Shown: piece by piece, positions 45,301 through 57,300 of the stretch | Layout of the letters: each line of letters begins with the position of its first letter | Numbering within the stretch: position 1 is the first letter of the stretch | Assembly (NCBI RefSeq): GCF_041381155.1 | Contig: NC_091144.1 | Location: 32,482,980-32,546,979 of the forward strand | Length of the DNA: 64,000 nt | Source of the DNA: Argopecten irradians | Lineage: Eukaryota > Mollusca > Bivalvia > Pectinida > Pectinidae | Direction of reading: 5' to 3' | Made by a program: the position numbers and the translations under genes | Notes under the pieces: model-generated | Told to the model about the DNA's origin: nothing | What the model saw: the letters and a program-made list of their open reading frames with translations, nothing else | Databases searched by the model: none

Positions 45301-48300
45301 AATTTTGTTTGGTAAAATGTAGCAAGTGTATATTTGACATATACTTCATGAGATAAAACCCAACAATCAGAATCTGCAGTAGATATCTGTGAGACATAAA
45401 AAAGGAAATTAATGATTCAATAAACTACAGAGAGGCACATATATATTATCTATGACACTTCTATGATATCTGCATCTTCTATATTTTTCTCTTACAATAA
45501 AATATCTAGGTCACAACAAACCTAATCTTAAACTGTAACACAAAAGTTGAACAACGTATGTGACCTTGCCCTTGACCTAGACAGGTGACCTTGACATTCA
45601 TAAGTCAAGCTGATTGAATAGTGAGCTATCCCAGCATGCAATGGTGACATTTTAAACTAATAGAAAATTTCTCAAATTTGGAATGACTGAATAAAAGATG
45701 GAATGAAAAGACAAATAATGTGAATGTATGCAAAACATTTTCCTTCGTGGAACAATATAACATCATTGTAATTACATTCCACATCAAAAACTAGGAAATT
45801 CCAATCTCAAAGAAAGTCTTATTTCAAAGAGATCAGAAAGAAATTTCACAACATGTAGTGCATAAAAAGATTTTTTTTTTATGGTGAAGACAACTTTCAA
45901 GATGGCCGACTTACCTTGGCTTTACGTCTTACAGCTGGAGGGAGCTATATCAAAGGTATGATGGGATACAGTAACCATAGCAACAATGGAAATATCAGGG
46001 GGTACTAACCATAGTAACAACAGATAAATGTCAGGAGTCTGTTTTTCGCAATGGCCATTATTATGCTTTATCTATACATGTGAGTAATAGGGTCTAGTTT
46101 TTAATGCAAACGTAAATGGCAATTCAGGGAAGGGTGATAATGCAGAACAAGGGGAGACAATCAGCAATGAAAGGTGAAATGTTACTTAGAGTGTTTGGGG
46201 TAAGGGTTCAAGAAGGCTCTCTTTTTGAGACATGAACTTTGGGGTTCTCTAAAGTAAAACTATTTAAATGAATTGGATGGAATCTGATTGTATACTGTTA
46301 TTGTAGAAAACCTTGGGTAGACAATATATTTGAATCATTACCCACCTCTTCTTTGAGATATCTGTTCTCCTTGTCATAATTCTCCATTTGACGAAGAGCT
46401 TCTGAGGTCTGAAATATAAACAGGGTTTTAGAATAATTGTATTTTGCTGATCAATTTGTTTTTCTTTTTAATATTTCTTTATTAAATATACTCCATCACC
46501 CAAGGGCATAAACAATATCTATATCATTCAACAATAATTGATGTTTAAAATATATGTCTATTTTATATTTTGTTTTTTGTTTCTTGTCTGCAAAATCAGT
46601 ACCTATAATTCCATATAGGGCATAGTGCCATCAATTCAGTTAATGATTTTAAATATTTGGATCTAAAAAGTTAAATTAGAAGCTCAAACATTACAATAAT
46701 CAGGTAATGGTGTAAAATAAGTAACTTTTGTTACAAAAGAAAAATATTAATTTGTCAAACTTGTTTTAATTCAATAAAAATTACTATTCAGCAGCAATGT
46801 AGCACCTTTTAGAAAATCAGTTAATCACAAATTATACTCCCAAGTTAAATATAGTCACCTTGATTTTCCAGATCATGACACCTTCATCATCTGTGACCTC
46901 ACTGTTCACTCCCGGCTTCTTCTGTTGGGAGTTGAATAAGTTAATGAGCTAATGATATCATAATCAATGACAATTATATTAAATTTTATATCAAAAGGTC
47001 AATTAAAATCTTGATTGTCAATTAAAATCTCAATTAAAATCTCAATGTCAACTAAAGTGACTAGCCCAGTAAAAAGAGAAAACTGACCTTGATGTCTATG
47101 TAAAGAATTTAAAGAAACACAAGTACAATCCCTTTTTCTTTTTCCTCAATTTCAACAAATATTACATCAAAATTATGAAATTTGTTGATTTCTTTCCTTT
47201 TTTTCTTTTAAGGTATAGAACTTGCTAGCACCTTTAGTAAAAGTCTTGTAATAAATATATATGTAATTAAAACCTGTCATTATTACCTGTAATTACCACC
47301 TGTAATTTAACCCTGTAATTAACACCTGTAATTACCTGTAAAGCATGACTAATCTCCGAGATTCTGTCTTGCAGTGCCTGACTCCTGAATGTTGACACGG
47401 TACCGTGTCCACTATCAGGCACGCTCATCATGGAGTGAGGGGTCGGAGCAGATACCAAATGGTAATCCTGCTCGTACATTATCTCATCCGGAAATTCCTG
47501 TTCCAGTCCAGGAAATCCAGCGTTAGCGAAATTATCGGCAGTATTGAATGTGGAGTTTAACGATGGTGGCTGGCTTTGTGGCAGTGGTGGCGGGGCTTCG
47601 GAGTCGACACTTTCTGTGGGGCGAAATTTTCTCCTTTTCATCAAAGGGCTTGCCATAGTGGAATCGGTGTCATTCTGTGTGCTATATTTAGCTTGACTTT
47701 CACTTTCAGACGGGAGGGTTAATCCTAACACTAGCTCCTCGTCTGGGTTTAAGCGGGACCCTGATTTGGCACTCGATTGGTTGAGACTTGTGGCCTTGCC
47801 AACGTTGACCCAACGTTTGTCTCGACGGTTGATCCCTGCTGCCCTGGGTGACAGGGATTCAACCTGTTTCCAATGTGCCTCTTCTAATGGATTCTCAGCA
47901 GAATCAAGATGGCTGACCAGATCATCAATCATCCGCTGTCGATCATCCGATATTAATTGTGCATTGGGTACATTTTTATGTCCCCGCGCAGCCTGACAAC
48001 AAAAACAAAAGACCCATATTTAGTATAAAGACCAGACAAAAAACCATTAGGAAATCTGAGATACATTACAAGTACCTGAATCAAAACTCTCAAAACGCTA
48101 CATCAGGGGAGATAACCGATATAAAATACTATATTATTCTGCAAAAGATAAAAAGATTTTTGTTTTTTTGTTAATCCTAATACAATGTACTTTCAAACCT
48201 GGCTGTTGAAAGGGTCTAGGGTATCTTCATATTGGTTCCAAAGGTAAAGAAACTTATTGCTATGACTGAACCGAAGGTCTCCATGAAAATGTGTTCATTA

Positions 48301-51300
48301 TGAAATTATCAAATATGATGTATTGTGTAAAAATGACATCAATATTTCTAGTAATATTTCTATAAAACTCCAATCCTTTGTACTGAATAAAAAGTAATTT
48401 TTAACCACTTATCATATAGATAGTGTAGAGTTGTGATTTTGAAATTTATTATTTGCATGGTGTTTATGCTACAAACATGATTTGGTACATGTGCAATCAT
48501 GGGGTGTGGTTACTTGTAAATACTGCCTAGCGATTGGTCAATAAGTCTATAGGATGTGAAAATAACAATGACTTCAAAAATAGTGCAGAATACAGATTTA
48601 CATTGGTGATGAGCTACTTCTGATCAATATATTCCGTCTTTGCATATTACAGAGTTAGCTCCCTTGCGGGTAGGTATCCAGTGTTACGTCATTATTTTGT
48701 GAGCACAATTTACGTTGTTTTCTCCCAAAAGTATGATGTTACGCTTGAAACACATGACGTCATAATCAATACCTCACCACAAGGGCAGATAACTCTGCAA
48801 TATGCAAATACAGTATAATATCATTTATGAGAAAATTTTATGACAACTTTGGTAAAGGGAATGGCTGTGTTTGATGATACAAGATGCCAATTTCATAAAC
48901 ATGTAAACAGCTGCAGTTGAAGCAACGTATGCATGTACACAAATATCACAGACAAAAACATCCTGTGTATAGCTATAATTGTGACCATCACCTATTTACC
49001 AGAAGCTCCCTAAATCTATAACAACTAGTTTTATGTCAATTTATCTATACCATTTTCGTAAAAATCTATGGCTACGTTTTGTTGCTAATCTCCATGTAAC
49101 CTGTATCACTGTAAGATACTTTGAAGACATATGCAATATTCCTTTTGAACATACATATTCCTTTTGAACATACCATATTCAACCCAACAAGCGCTCAGGG
49201 CGTTTAGAAAATTGAAGAAAATGAAAAGGTGCTTAATAAGACAAATTTATTGCAAACCTATTTAGTTTTGATAGTTTGGGTCTTTATTTATGCCTGGGAA
49301 ATTGAAATTGAGGCCTCAAAAGTGGAAGAGGCGCTTATAGGGACATGGACCCTTATTGGGTTGAATATGGTGTACAGGTACTAATCTAGTTCTGTTTATT
49401 AAATATACATATGCAGTATTTTTCTGTAACCAGCATACAGTCAATCCAGCCTTATAGCTGCTACCTCTTTATAAAGACCACCTGCTTAATAAGACCACTT
49501 TTTCAGGATCCCAAATGGTCATTTTATACACAATTCAACCTGTGTATACAGACCACCTAGCTATAAGGACAATATTTCTTTGTCTCTTGGGTGGTCTTTA
49601 TAGACCGGATGGACCCTATAAAGTTCCAGCAAATCCATATATGAAACAAACATAATTATGCGGTATATTCCTTTGTAACTTGTATAAATAATACTTTATA
49701 GTAACCACTAGTTCTGGTTTGTGGAACAGACAATTCCTTAAAACTTCTACACAAAGTATTATATCCTATACACCAGCAACCATACAAACTATAGCTTTGA
49801 CATACCACATTGTTAACACACAATACCACGGCATGCTCTGTAACCTTGGACAGTTATGACACTATAACTATCCGTGCCTTCCATTTGCAGATTCGTACCA
49901 GTTGTATCGATACGAATCTGCTGTATCTCAAATGGAACGCGCCGTACCAGCAGAACCGAACCGGTATCGTTGGTTCGTTTTCAGAAGCGTACCACTTGGA
50001 TCCAAGATGGCGGACCCAGATTCTTCATTTATCACCGGAGTGTCTTCTTTGTTGAAAACAAGGCAGAGCGTTTTTATATCCAATAAAATTACATGGATTG
50101 TTTATTTCAAGATGTGCCGAAACTATTTAGTATTATTTTTATATTCATTTCATTGTTAACACCGAAAATACTTAGCTTTTATATTCGAAGCATATCTTTC
50201 ATATCGGTGCCGCCATCATGGAAAAATCCAAACACGTTCCATTTGGCGGTACTGTATCACTTTAGTGCAACTGGTACGAATCCGCAAATGGAACGCACGG
50301 TATGTAACCTTATGTATGTGTGACAGGAGAGGAGAAAATGTAGCGGTCAGACATAGATTCGAACCCTAGCCAGTACTCTACCGATTGAGCTACTTGTATG
50401 ATCGGTCTAGTCCAATTCCGCTCCACACCTCCCTCCATTCTCAAACTCCTTGCCCTAGAAAACATTGGAGTTTGTAGCAGGAGAGGAGAAAATGTAGCAG
50501 CCAGACTACATGGTGCTCGAACTCGAGACCTCCGAACACTAGCCAGATGCTCTAACGATTGAGTTACCTGGTCACTGGATAATCAACTCAGTCTAGTCCC
50601 ACTACACTTGTAAACGGTGCTAAGACATATTTATGTACATATCTTGCTGTAACCTAACAGACAAGTTAAGACCTTCATTGTCACCTCACATGGCTAAGCA
50701 TATTAAGACATATTTAAACGTACATTGCTCAGCATGCAGCAACAACGCCATATGTTAAACTCATTCACCCCTGAAATTTCATAATGGACTGGTCTAGGCT
50801 TTGATTAAGAAGAGTCTAAATGTGTCTTCAGGGGTAAATGAGTTTATTTGTTAGGCTAGATTTTGTAAAGCATAGAATTATTGAAACACTGAAGTATTAA
50901 TTATCTTTAGACACTTATGAACGACACCAGAATCTGAATGTGATCATGAATCCATGCTAAACTGAAAATGTTATATTATTAATCTTGCAAAAACAAAGGT
51001 ACTATATATCTGTGATTAAAATAAGATATTTCACATTCAAAAATAAACTTTAACATACACATTACAACGATGGATGGCACATTGAGGACAAAAACCCAGG
51101 TTTTGGTTCGGTATGGCAGGAAAGCAACAGAACGATTCTAAGCTGCTAACACAAAAGCAGGCAAGCACTTGTTGTTCCCCTTATCCGAGCTCTCCTGTAC
51201 TAGGAGGTGCTTAAAGTCATACCTCGTGTGGTCCCAGCACCACAAACCTGCCGTCCTTAGTCAGGCGAATGTGAACACTGGTTTTCTCAACCTTACATTA

Positions 51301-54300
51301 GCAGCAGTGAAAATGATCATACAACACAGTTTAACACGCAGTGAAATCTACATACGAACGTGTAACATTTTGTCAATTGTTGTTATAATGTTACGATACA
51401 ATAACATTCCTGTGACGGCAACTTTCTAGAATTTGTGATCGATAAGCAAACACACGAGTGAAACAATCTGTCAAACTACCCTGCTGGTATCTACATTGGT
51501 TAAAAAGCAAGTCTCATTTCATCACAATAATTAGGTTATCAAGTAAAGTTAACAGAAATCAATATTTCTTTCTTTAAAAAAAAGAAAATGTTAATCAATA
51601 TGAAAAGCTAAATCACAGTGCTTGTTAAATCTAAAACAGTTTCTAAGAAACTAAAATTTGATTGAACAAAAAAAGAACATTTAATGCTGGTTAATTATGG
51701 GTTAATTAAAACAAATCTTTCAAGCAAACAGTCAAGATTGAGACAACAATTAAACAACACGATGCTTACCTTATGGACGCTGCCCTCGTCAACGGTGCTA
51801 GCGTCTGACATGTCATCATAATTCATGACATCATAACGGTCACTCTGGACCGGCGATTGCGTAGGGTGTCCGGCCTTGGCGGACCTGGTCATTTGACCTT
51901 GACCCTTAGCTCCTCTCTCTGCTAGGCGACCAGGAGCCTCCATGTGTGAGACTTGTGCCTGGTCAGCTGAGATGCCTGTTAAAATGAACAAAAGGATACT
52001 GAGGTATGACAAAAATTAATTTCATTAAATATCCTAGATTCTATCATAGAACTGTTAAATAGACGAGCCTGTAGCTAACTGGTATACCATGACAAAGTCA
52101 ATTCATTAACATCAATCTTCCACAGACAACCCATTAAAATTACATGGAAGACAAAAAACCTTTTAGATTTAAAAGAATAATGACATAGAAATGAAGGTAG
52201 CACATTCATATAAAAACTTAAGATCATTTTACCCAAATATATTTTCATTAAAATTTCTCCTCATAAACTCAATTCAAAGGAAAGAAATAAGCAGACGACA
52301 CAGTGGATACCTACAGCACAACAAGAGGTGGTGACCAGCTGCTGTGCCTGGTACGTAATGTTCTTTATAGATATATTACCTACAGCCCCTTATTGATCTA
52401 CAAATGTGTCCACATCTGGCTCCATACACTTCAATTGTCTTTTGTGTCCATGTGTGGCATTTCATGGATCATATATATGATTTGGATGCATGTTAAATAC
52501 AGACGTCACAGATAAGAGATTTTGATAGATATCTACATTACAAGTGTCCTTGTAAAGAAAAAACATTTTCCAGGATCGTATTTGATTTCGGTGCAAAAAT
52601 CAAAATGAAGGTGGTAACTTGGATTACAGACAATCATAATAAGAATAATCAACTCACCATTATGTACGACTGGCCCCAAGTCCTTCCACTGCACACTGTG
52701 CATATTCTGTCGCATTGCCTGTCATGACAATATTGACAATACATACACAGTCAAACCTGTCTATAGAGACCAACCAAGGGACAGAGGGAAAATGTTCTTT
52801 ATAGCCAAGTGGCCTTTATACACAGGTCAAATTGAAATTGATCATTTGGGACCAGAGATAGATGCACATTCTGTCGCATCGCCTGTCGACAACGATGTTG
52901 ACAATACAATAAACAGTCAAATCTGTCTTAAGACCACTGATGAGATATAGAAAAAGAACACCATTATAACCATTTAAGTCATCTTTTAACTCGGGGCAAA
53001 TTGTGTTGAAATTTTGGATGAACTTTAGGGGCTGTGTTTGGGTAAGGGCATTCACTGCAAGGGGTCATGTTGGAGAATGGCTTTGAAAGGTTACATTACA
53101 ATTGGGGAAATACACAAAGGGCTATGTCAGTGAAATAATTTAAACGGGTCATGTTTTAATGAACCAATTTTAAAAGAATCTTACTTCTACAATAATTAAA
53201 CTTCTTTAAAATATTGATAGCATATAAATGAATGCAATGCAATTACTTTTATCTGATCTTGACCTTATGAGGACTAGTGCGAACTTGAACCCTGCGACTT
53301 ACCTTAATTGTCTTGGTAGACTGAGCCAAACGTCTTTGGATAGCCTCGAGTTCAGGACTACTAACGTCCTGTTTGGTCAGAAATGAAAGTAAACAAAATG
53401 TGATCAACATGCCAAGCTGGAGGTGAGAAAAGGTCATTTGAAGGTCAACTCAAGGTCAAAGTGATAAATGTGTCTATGTGAGTATCTAAAAATATATCTT
53501 AGTGTAATTCAATTATTTTATAAATTTAACTACTGGTAGCATCTACATACTAATTTCAAAAGGTGAAACAGTTGTTGAGAAAAAAAAACATGAACAACAC
53601 AAGTCATTATACAGTTTCTATATGTATATACATATGAAACAGAAAAAAGAGTTAAATTTACATGCATTTATGTCTGAACAATACTTCAACAGTTATTTTT
53701 CTCTTTTCGTATACCGCCCTCCCCACAATTTTTTTTTTGGTAAAGTAGTGATATCGCCCCCTCCCCCCTCCAGAAGCTTTCTTCAAAGTAACAATTTCTT
53801 GAGATGTAATCATTTTCCCAGGTATGAATTTACATTTATTCCCTTCCCAAGGGGCCATGGTGGCTAATAGGCACTAGCCCTCTTCTCATGGTTTCGAAAA
53901 TGTGCTAATAATTTTTTTTTTTTCAATGGTGGAACTACAAAGTGAAAAAGAATAAAGCACAATATTACAAGCATATCTTTAAAAATAATTCAAAAAAGGT
54001 AACAAATAGAAACTTGTTCAAGCTTAATTATCTCCCTTTGTCCTTACCTGCCCTTCTTGCATCCGTTTGACTGTATCTAACAGCTGGGCGTTTGTCTGCT
54101 CCATTTCGTCGAGATGGAGTTCCGTCTGCTCCAGCAGAGCCACCTTTGTTTGTAACTCCTGATACTCCACTAGAGGGAGCTTCACTGCCGATTTAGACGT
54201 CGAAAGGTTTTGATAATCGAGTACACGAGATTTGAGCTTCTCGTTTTGGTTCTGGAGGATAATCAAACGGCGTTGACAGTCCTCCAGCTTCCTGGGAACC

Positions 54301-57300
54301 TTGAGGGAGCTTGGCGCGTCCAGTGGTAACTATGGCAACGGGATAGAATGAAATATAAATCAGCAATGGTGTAATTTGGTCGAAACAACAATGTTTAGTA
54401 ATTTTAAAACGTTGATTTTAAGTACAATGTACTGTTACAGTTCTGTGCAATGTAATCAATGAACCTTTTTTAAACTCAATACAATAACTCATTCACCCCT
54501 CAAATTTTATAATGGACTGGTCTAGTATTAGAAGCAGAAGAGCCCAAATGTGTCTTCAGGGGCAATATAATCAAATTAATTCTCAACAATTCAATTCTTT
54601 TTGAATCAAAAGAAAACAGTTCTTTGATTATGAATGCAGAGTTCATCAACAGATACACCTTGAGAATTGTAAATAAAATGAAAATTTCTTGTTCATTAAT
54701 GAATATTTCATGAGTTTTGATGGTATATATACATCTTCAAAGAATACATTCTAATACATGAAATGATTTCCATTTTTTTTAAAAAGTTCTCTAACCTGTG
54801 TGCCTGAGTTCTCCAGTTCCTGTATCCTATACTTTAACTTATTCTCACTACGTTGGAGCTTGCTGAGTTTATCCTTCAGGATTGTCTCCTCTTCTTCTGC
54901 CTGACGGAGCTTACCCTGCGTATCGACCTCCTTCAGCTGAAGGTCCTTGACCTTCTTCTGAAGTTCCTTTTCACTTTTCTCGAGACTTTCGGCTTCCTGT
55001 TGAAGCCGAAGTTCAGTGTCCTTGAGGGCGATAGCTTGTTGTTCTAACATTTGAACCTGGTTCTGTAACTGAACAATGTGATGTGTGAGTGCACCGTTTT
55101 CCTGAACGACGTGATTAAAGTTTTGCGTCAGATCAACGTTTACCATTTGTAATTCCGAGTTTTGTTGGTCGGTGCTAGACCCATGTGTTTGAAGCTCAGA
55201 TAACTTTTCATTAAGCATGATTTCCTTATTTTCTTGGTCCTTTGTCCGCTGTATTAAATTAGCTTCTGCATTTTCCAACTCCTTCAACCTTAAGTGTAAA
55301 TATTCCGTTTTTTCTGCAAGTGCATTCCGTTCTGTTTCCAAACTTTGCACCTGTTTTTTCATTTTTGCCTCGGAAACACTCAACTCTGTCATGGAGGTTT
55401 CAAGGTTTTCCGACTTACTCAGCCAAACTTCCTCATCCAGCTTATATTTCCGAACCAATTCCTTGAGTCGCATTTCCATAACTTTCAGTTCGGAGATCCT
55501 GTCTTCAAGACGAGAGATTTGGTCCTCCAGTTCCTCGACTTTATTGTATAAGCTTCGTTCCGAGGCTTCAAACTGATTTACCTGTTCCTTTAAATTTTTC
55601 TCCGAAAGAGTTAGCTCACGCAGTTTGACATTTTGGTCGTGGATGAGGTTTTTATCTTTCCTGGCAATCTCATGGAGTTCCTCACGGTCCTGTTCCATGT
55701 CCAACACCTGCAGAATGTCAAGGTCATGTACAGAAATTCAAGGTCACAATGAATTGTATTCTATGCAAACACATTTGAGATAATTTTGTGTTGTTTTTTG
55801 ATAGTGTAACTTAACATTTTTGAAGAATGTAAAGGTCATATACATAATGTCAAGGCTACATACAGAAATTCAAGGTCATGTACAGAAACTCAAGGTCACA
55901 ATAAATTGTATTCTATGAAAACAAATTTGAGATGATTTTGTAAAATTTTCTGATTAAGTAACTGGACTTTTTTGAAGAATTCAGAAAGAGGATATTATTC
56001 ATAATTCTTCTGTAATGCAAACGGTACTTTTTATTTAAATGTGTAAATAGCCACAGCTACTAAAGTTTTGATGATAAAATAAGCCCTCTAATTGTATTAC
56101 TTTATTTTTATCCTTTCTCCTGTCTAGAAGGAACATTTTTTTTTTTTGGGGGGGGGGGAGGGTATTTTTGCTACTGTAAGCCTGTATATATACGCGTGTA
56201 ATTTCGCGATTTGTAAGTGTTAAGATTTTGAAATATTTTTATTTTCCGAATATATACACTTCTTCGAACTTCAAGCATCAGATTTAAACTTTGAAATTTT
56301 TTCCACAGTTAAAGATTTCCGTGTTATAAGCAAAAATTTTAACATCACGTAAATTTCCATTTTTACAGTATATCCATAATTTTTCTGAAATCCACGAATC
56401 CAAAACACCAGTGAAATATTTTGAATTACAGTACTGTTATGTAAAATATGAAACACTTCAATTATGTTACCCGGTCAACGAATTTAAAGCACTCAGTAAC
56501 ACAGTACCTGTTGCTTAAGGTGTTTCTCCAATCTCTCCAGCTCTCCAATTCGTTTTCTCAGGATATCCTCCGGTTGGTCCAACATGGTGACTGTTGTCAT
56601 GGGAACACCAGTAACAACCTGTAACTTTTCCTTCAGATGTTTCTCGCTCTGTTCCAACGCTGTAATCCGATCCAGCAGATCCTGCCTGCTCCCATCTGAA
56701 GATGAGGTCACATGATTACGATCCTGAGCACCAAAGCCTCTTTCTGAGGTTGCATTCCTGACCTTGAGCTCAAGGTCAGCCTTTGACTGCTCTAGATGAT
56801 GGATTCGTTGTTGAAGTCGTTTCTCGGACGATTGGAGAACATTTATCTGTTGATTGAGGTCGGCATCAGATCCTGTGTCACCAGTGCGGAGTGACGATCT
56901 GTGGAAAAAGGAAACTTGTATAAATAGACATCAACTAGAAGTTTTAATCCAGTTTTATATCATATCTTGTGTTTATAACTTTTGTTTAAACACTGGGGTT
57001 GATTTAGTGCACATAGCATGTTGGGTCGAAATAACCCGCCGTATACATCACACGTATACATCACACGGGCTGAGACATTTCATACCTGCGCACAATAGAT
57101 GTAAACAAACATGTAGACGACCACATTGTGTTAGTGTTATTTCAGACTAAAGAAGGCCCTATAGTGGCTGAATATATATTCCATAGAAATGATTTTGATC
57201 TTACTTTGAATTTATTTTGACCATTTAATTTGAATTATTAATATACTAGCTTTATACCATTTTTACCTCATTATTAATCCAGTAGCAAATGGTTTTTTTC

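Noticed and set aside
49810-50323. Four overlapping plus-strand open frames of 70-85 codons
   Set aside because: They overlap each other inside an inverted-repeat element and run through its terminal repeats; no transposase motif is present.
50340-50580. tRNA genes on the minus strand
   Set aside because: A and B boxes are visible, but one copy lacks the anticodon arm and the other is diverged, and both are part of a repeated unit with a shared tail, so they are SINEs.
55217-55576. A 119-codon plus-strand open frame opposite the large coiled-coil exon
   Set aside because: It is the antisense shadow of the 304-codon exon, which has in-phase splice sites and coiled-coil composition.
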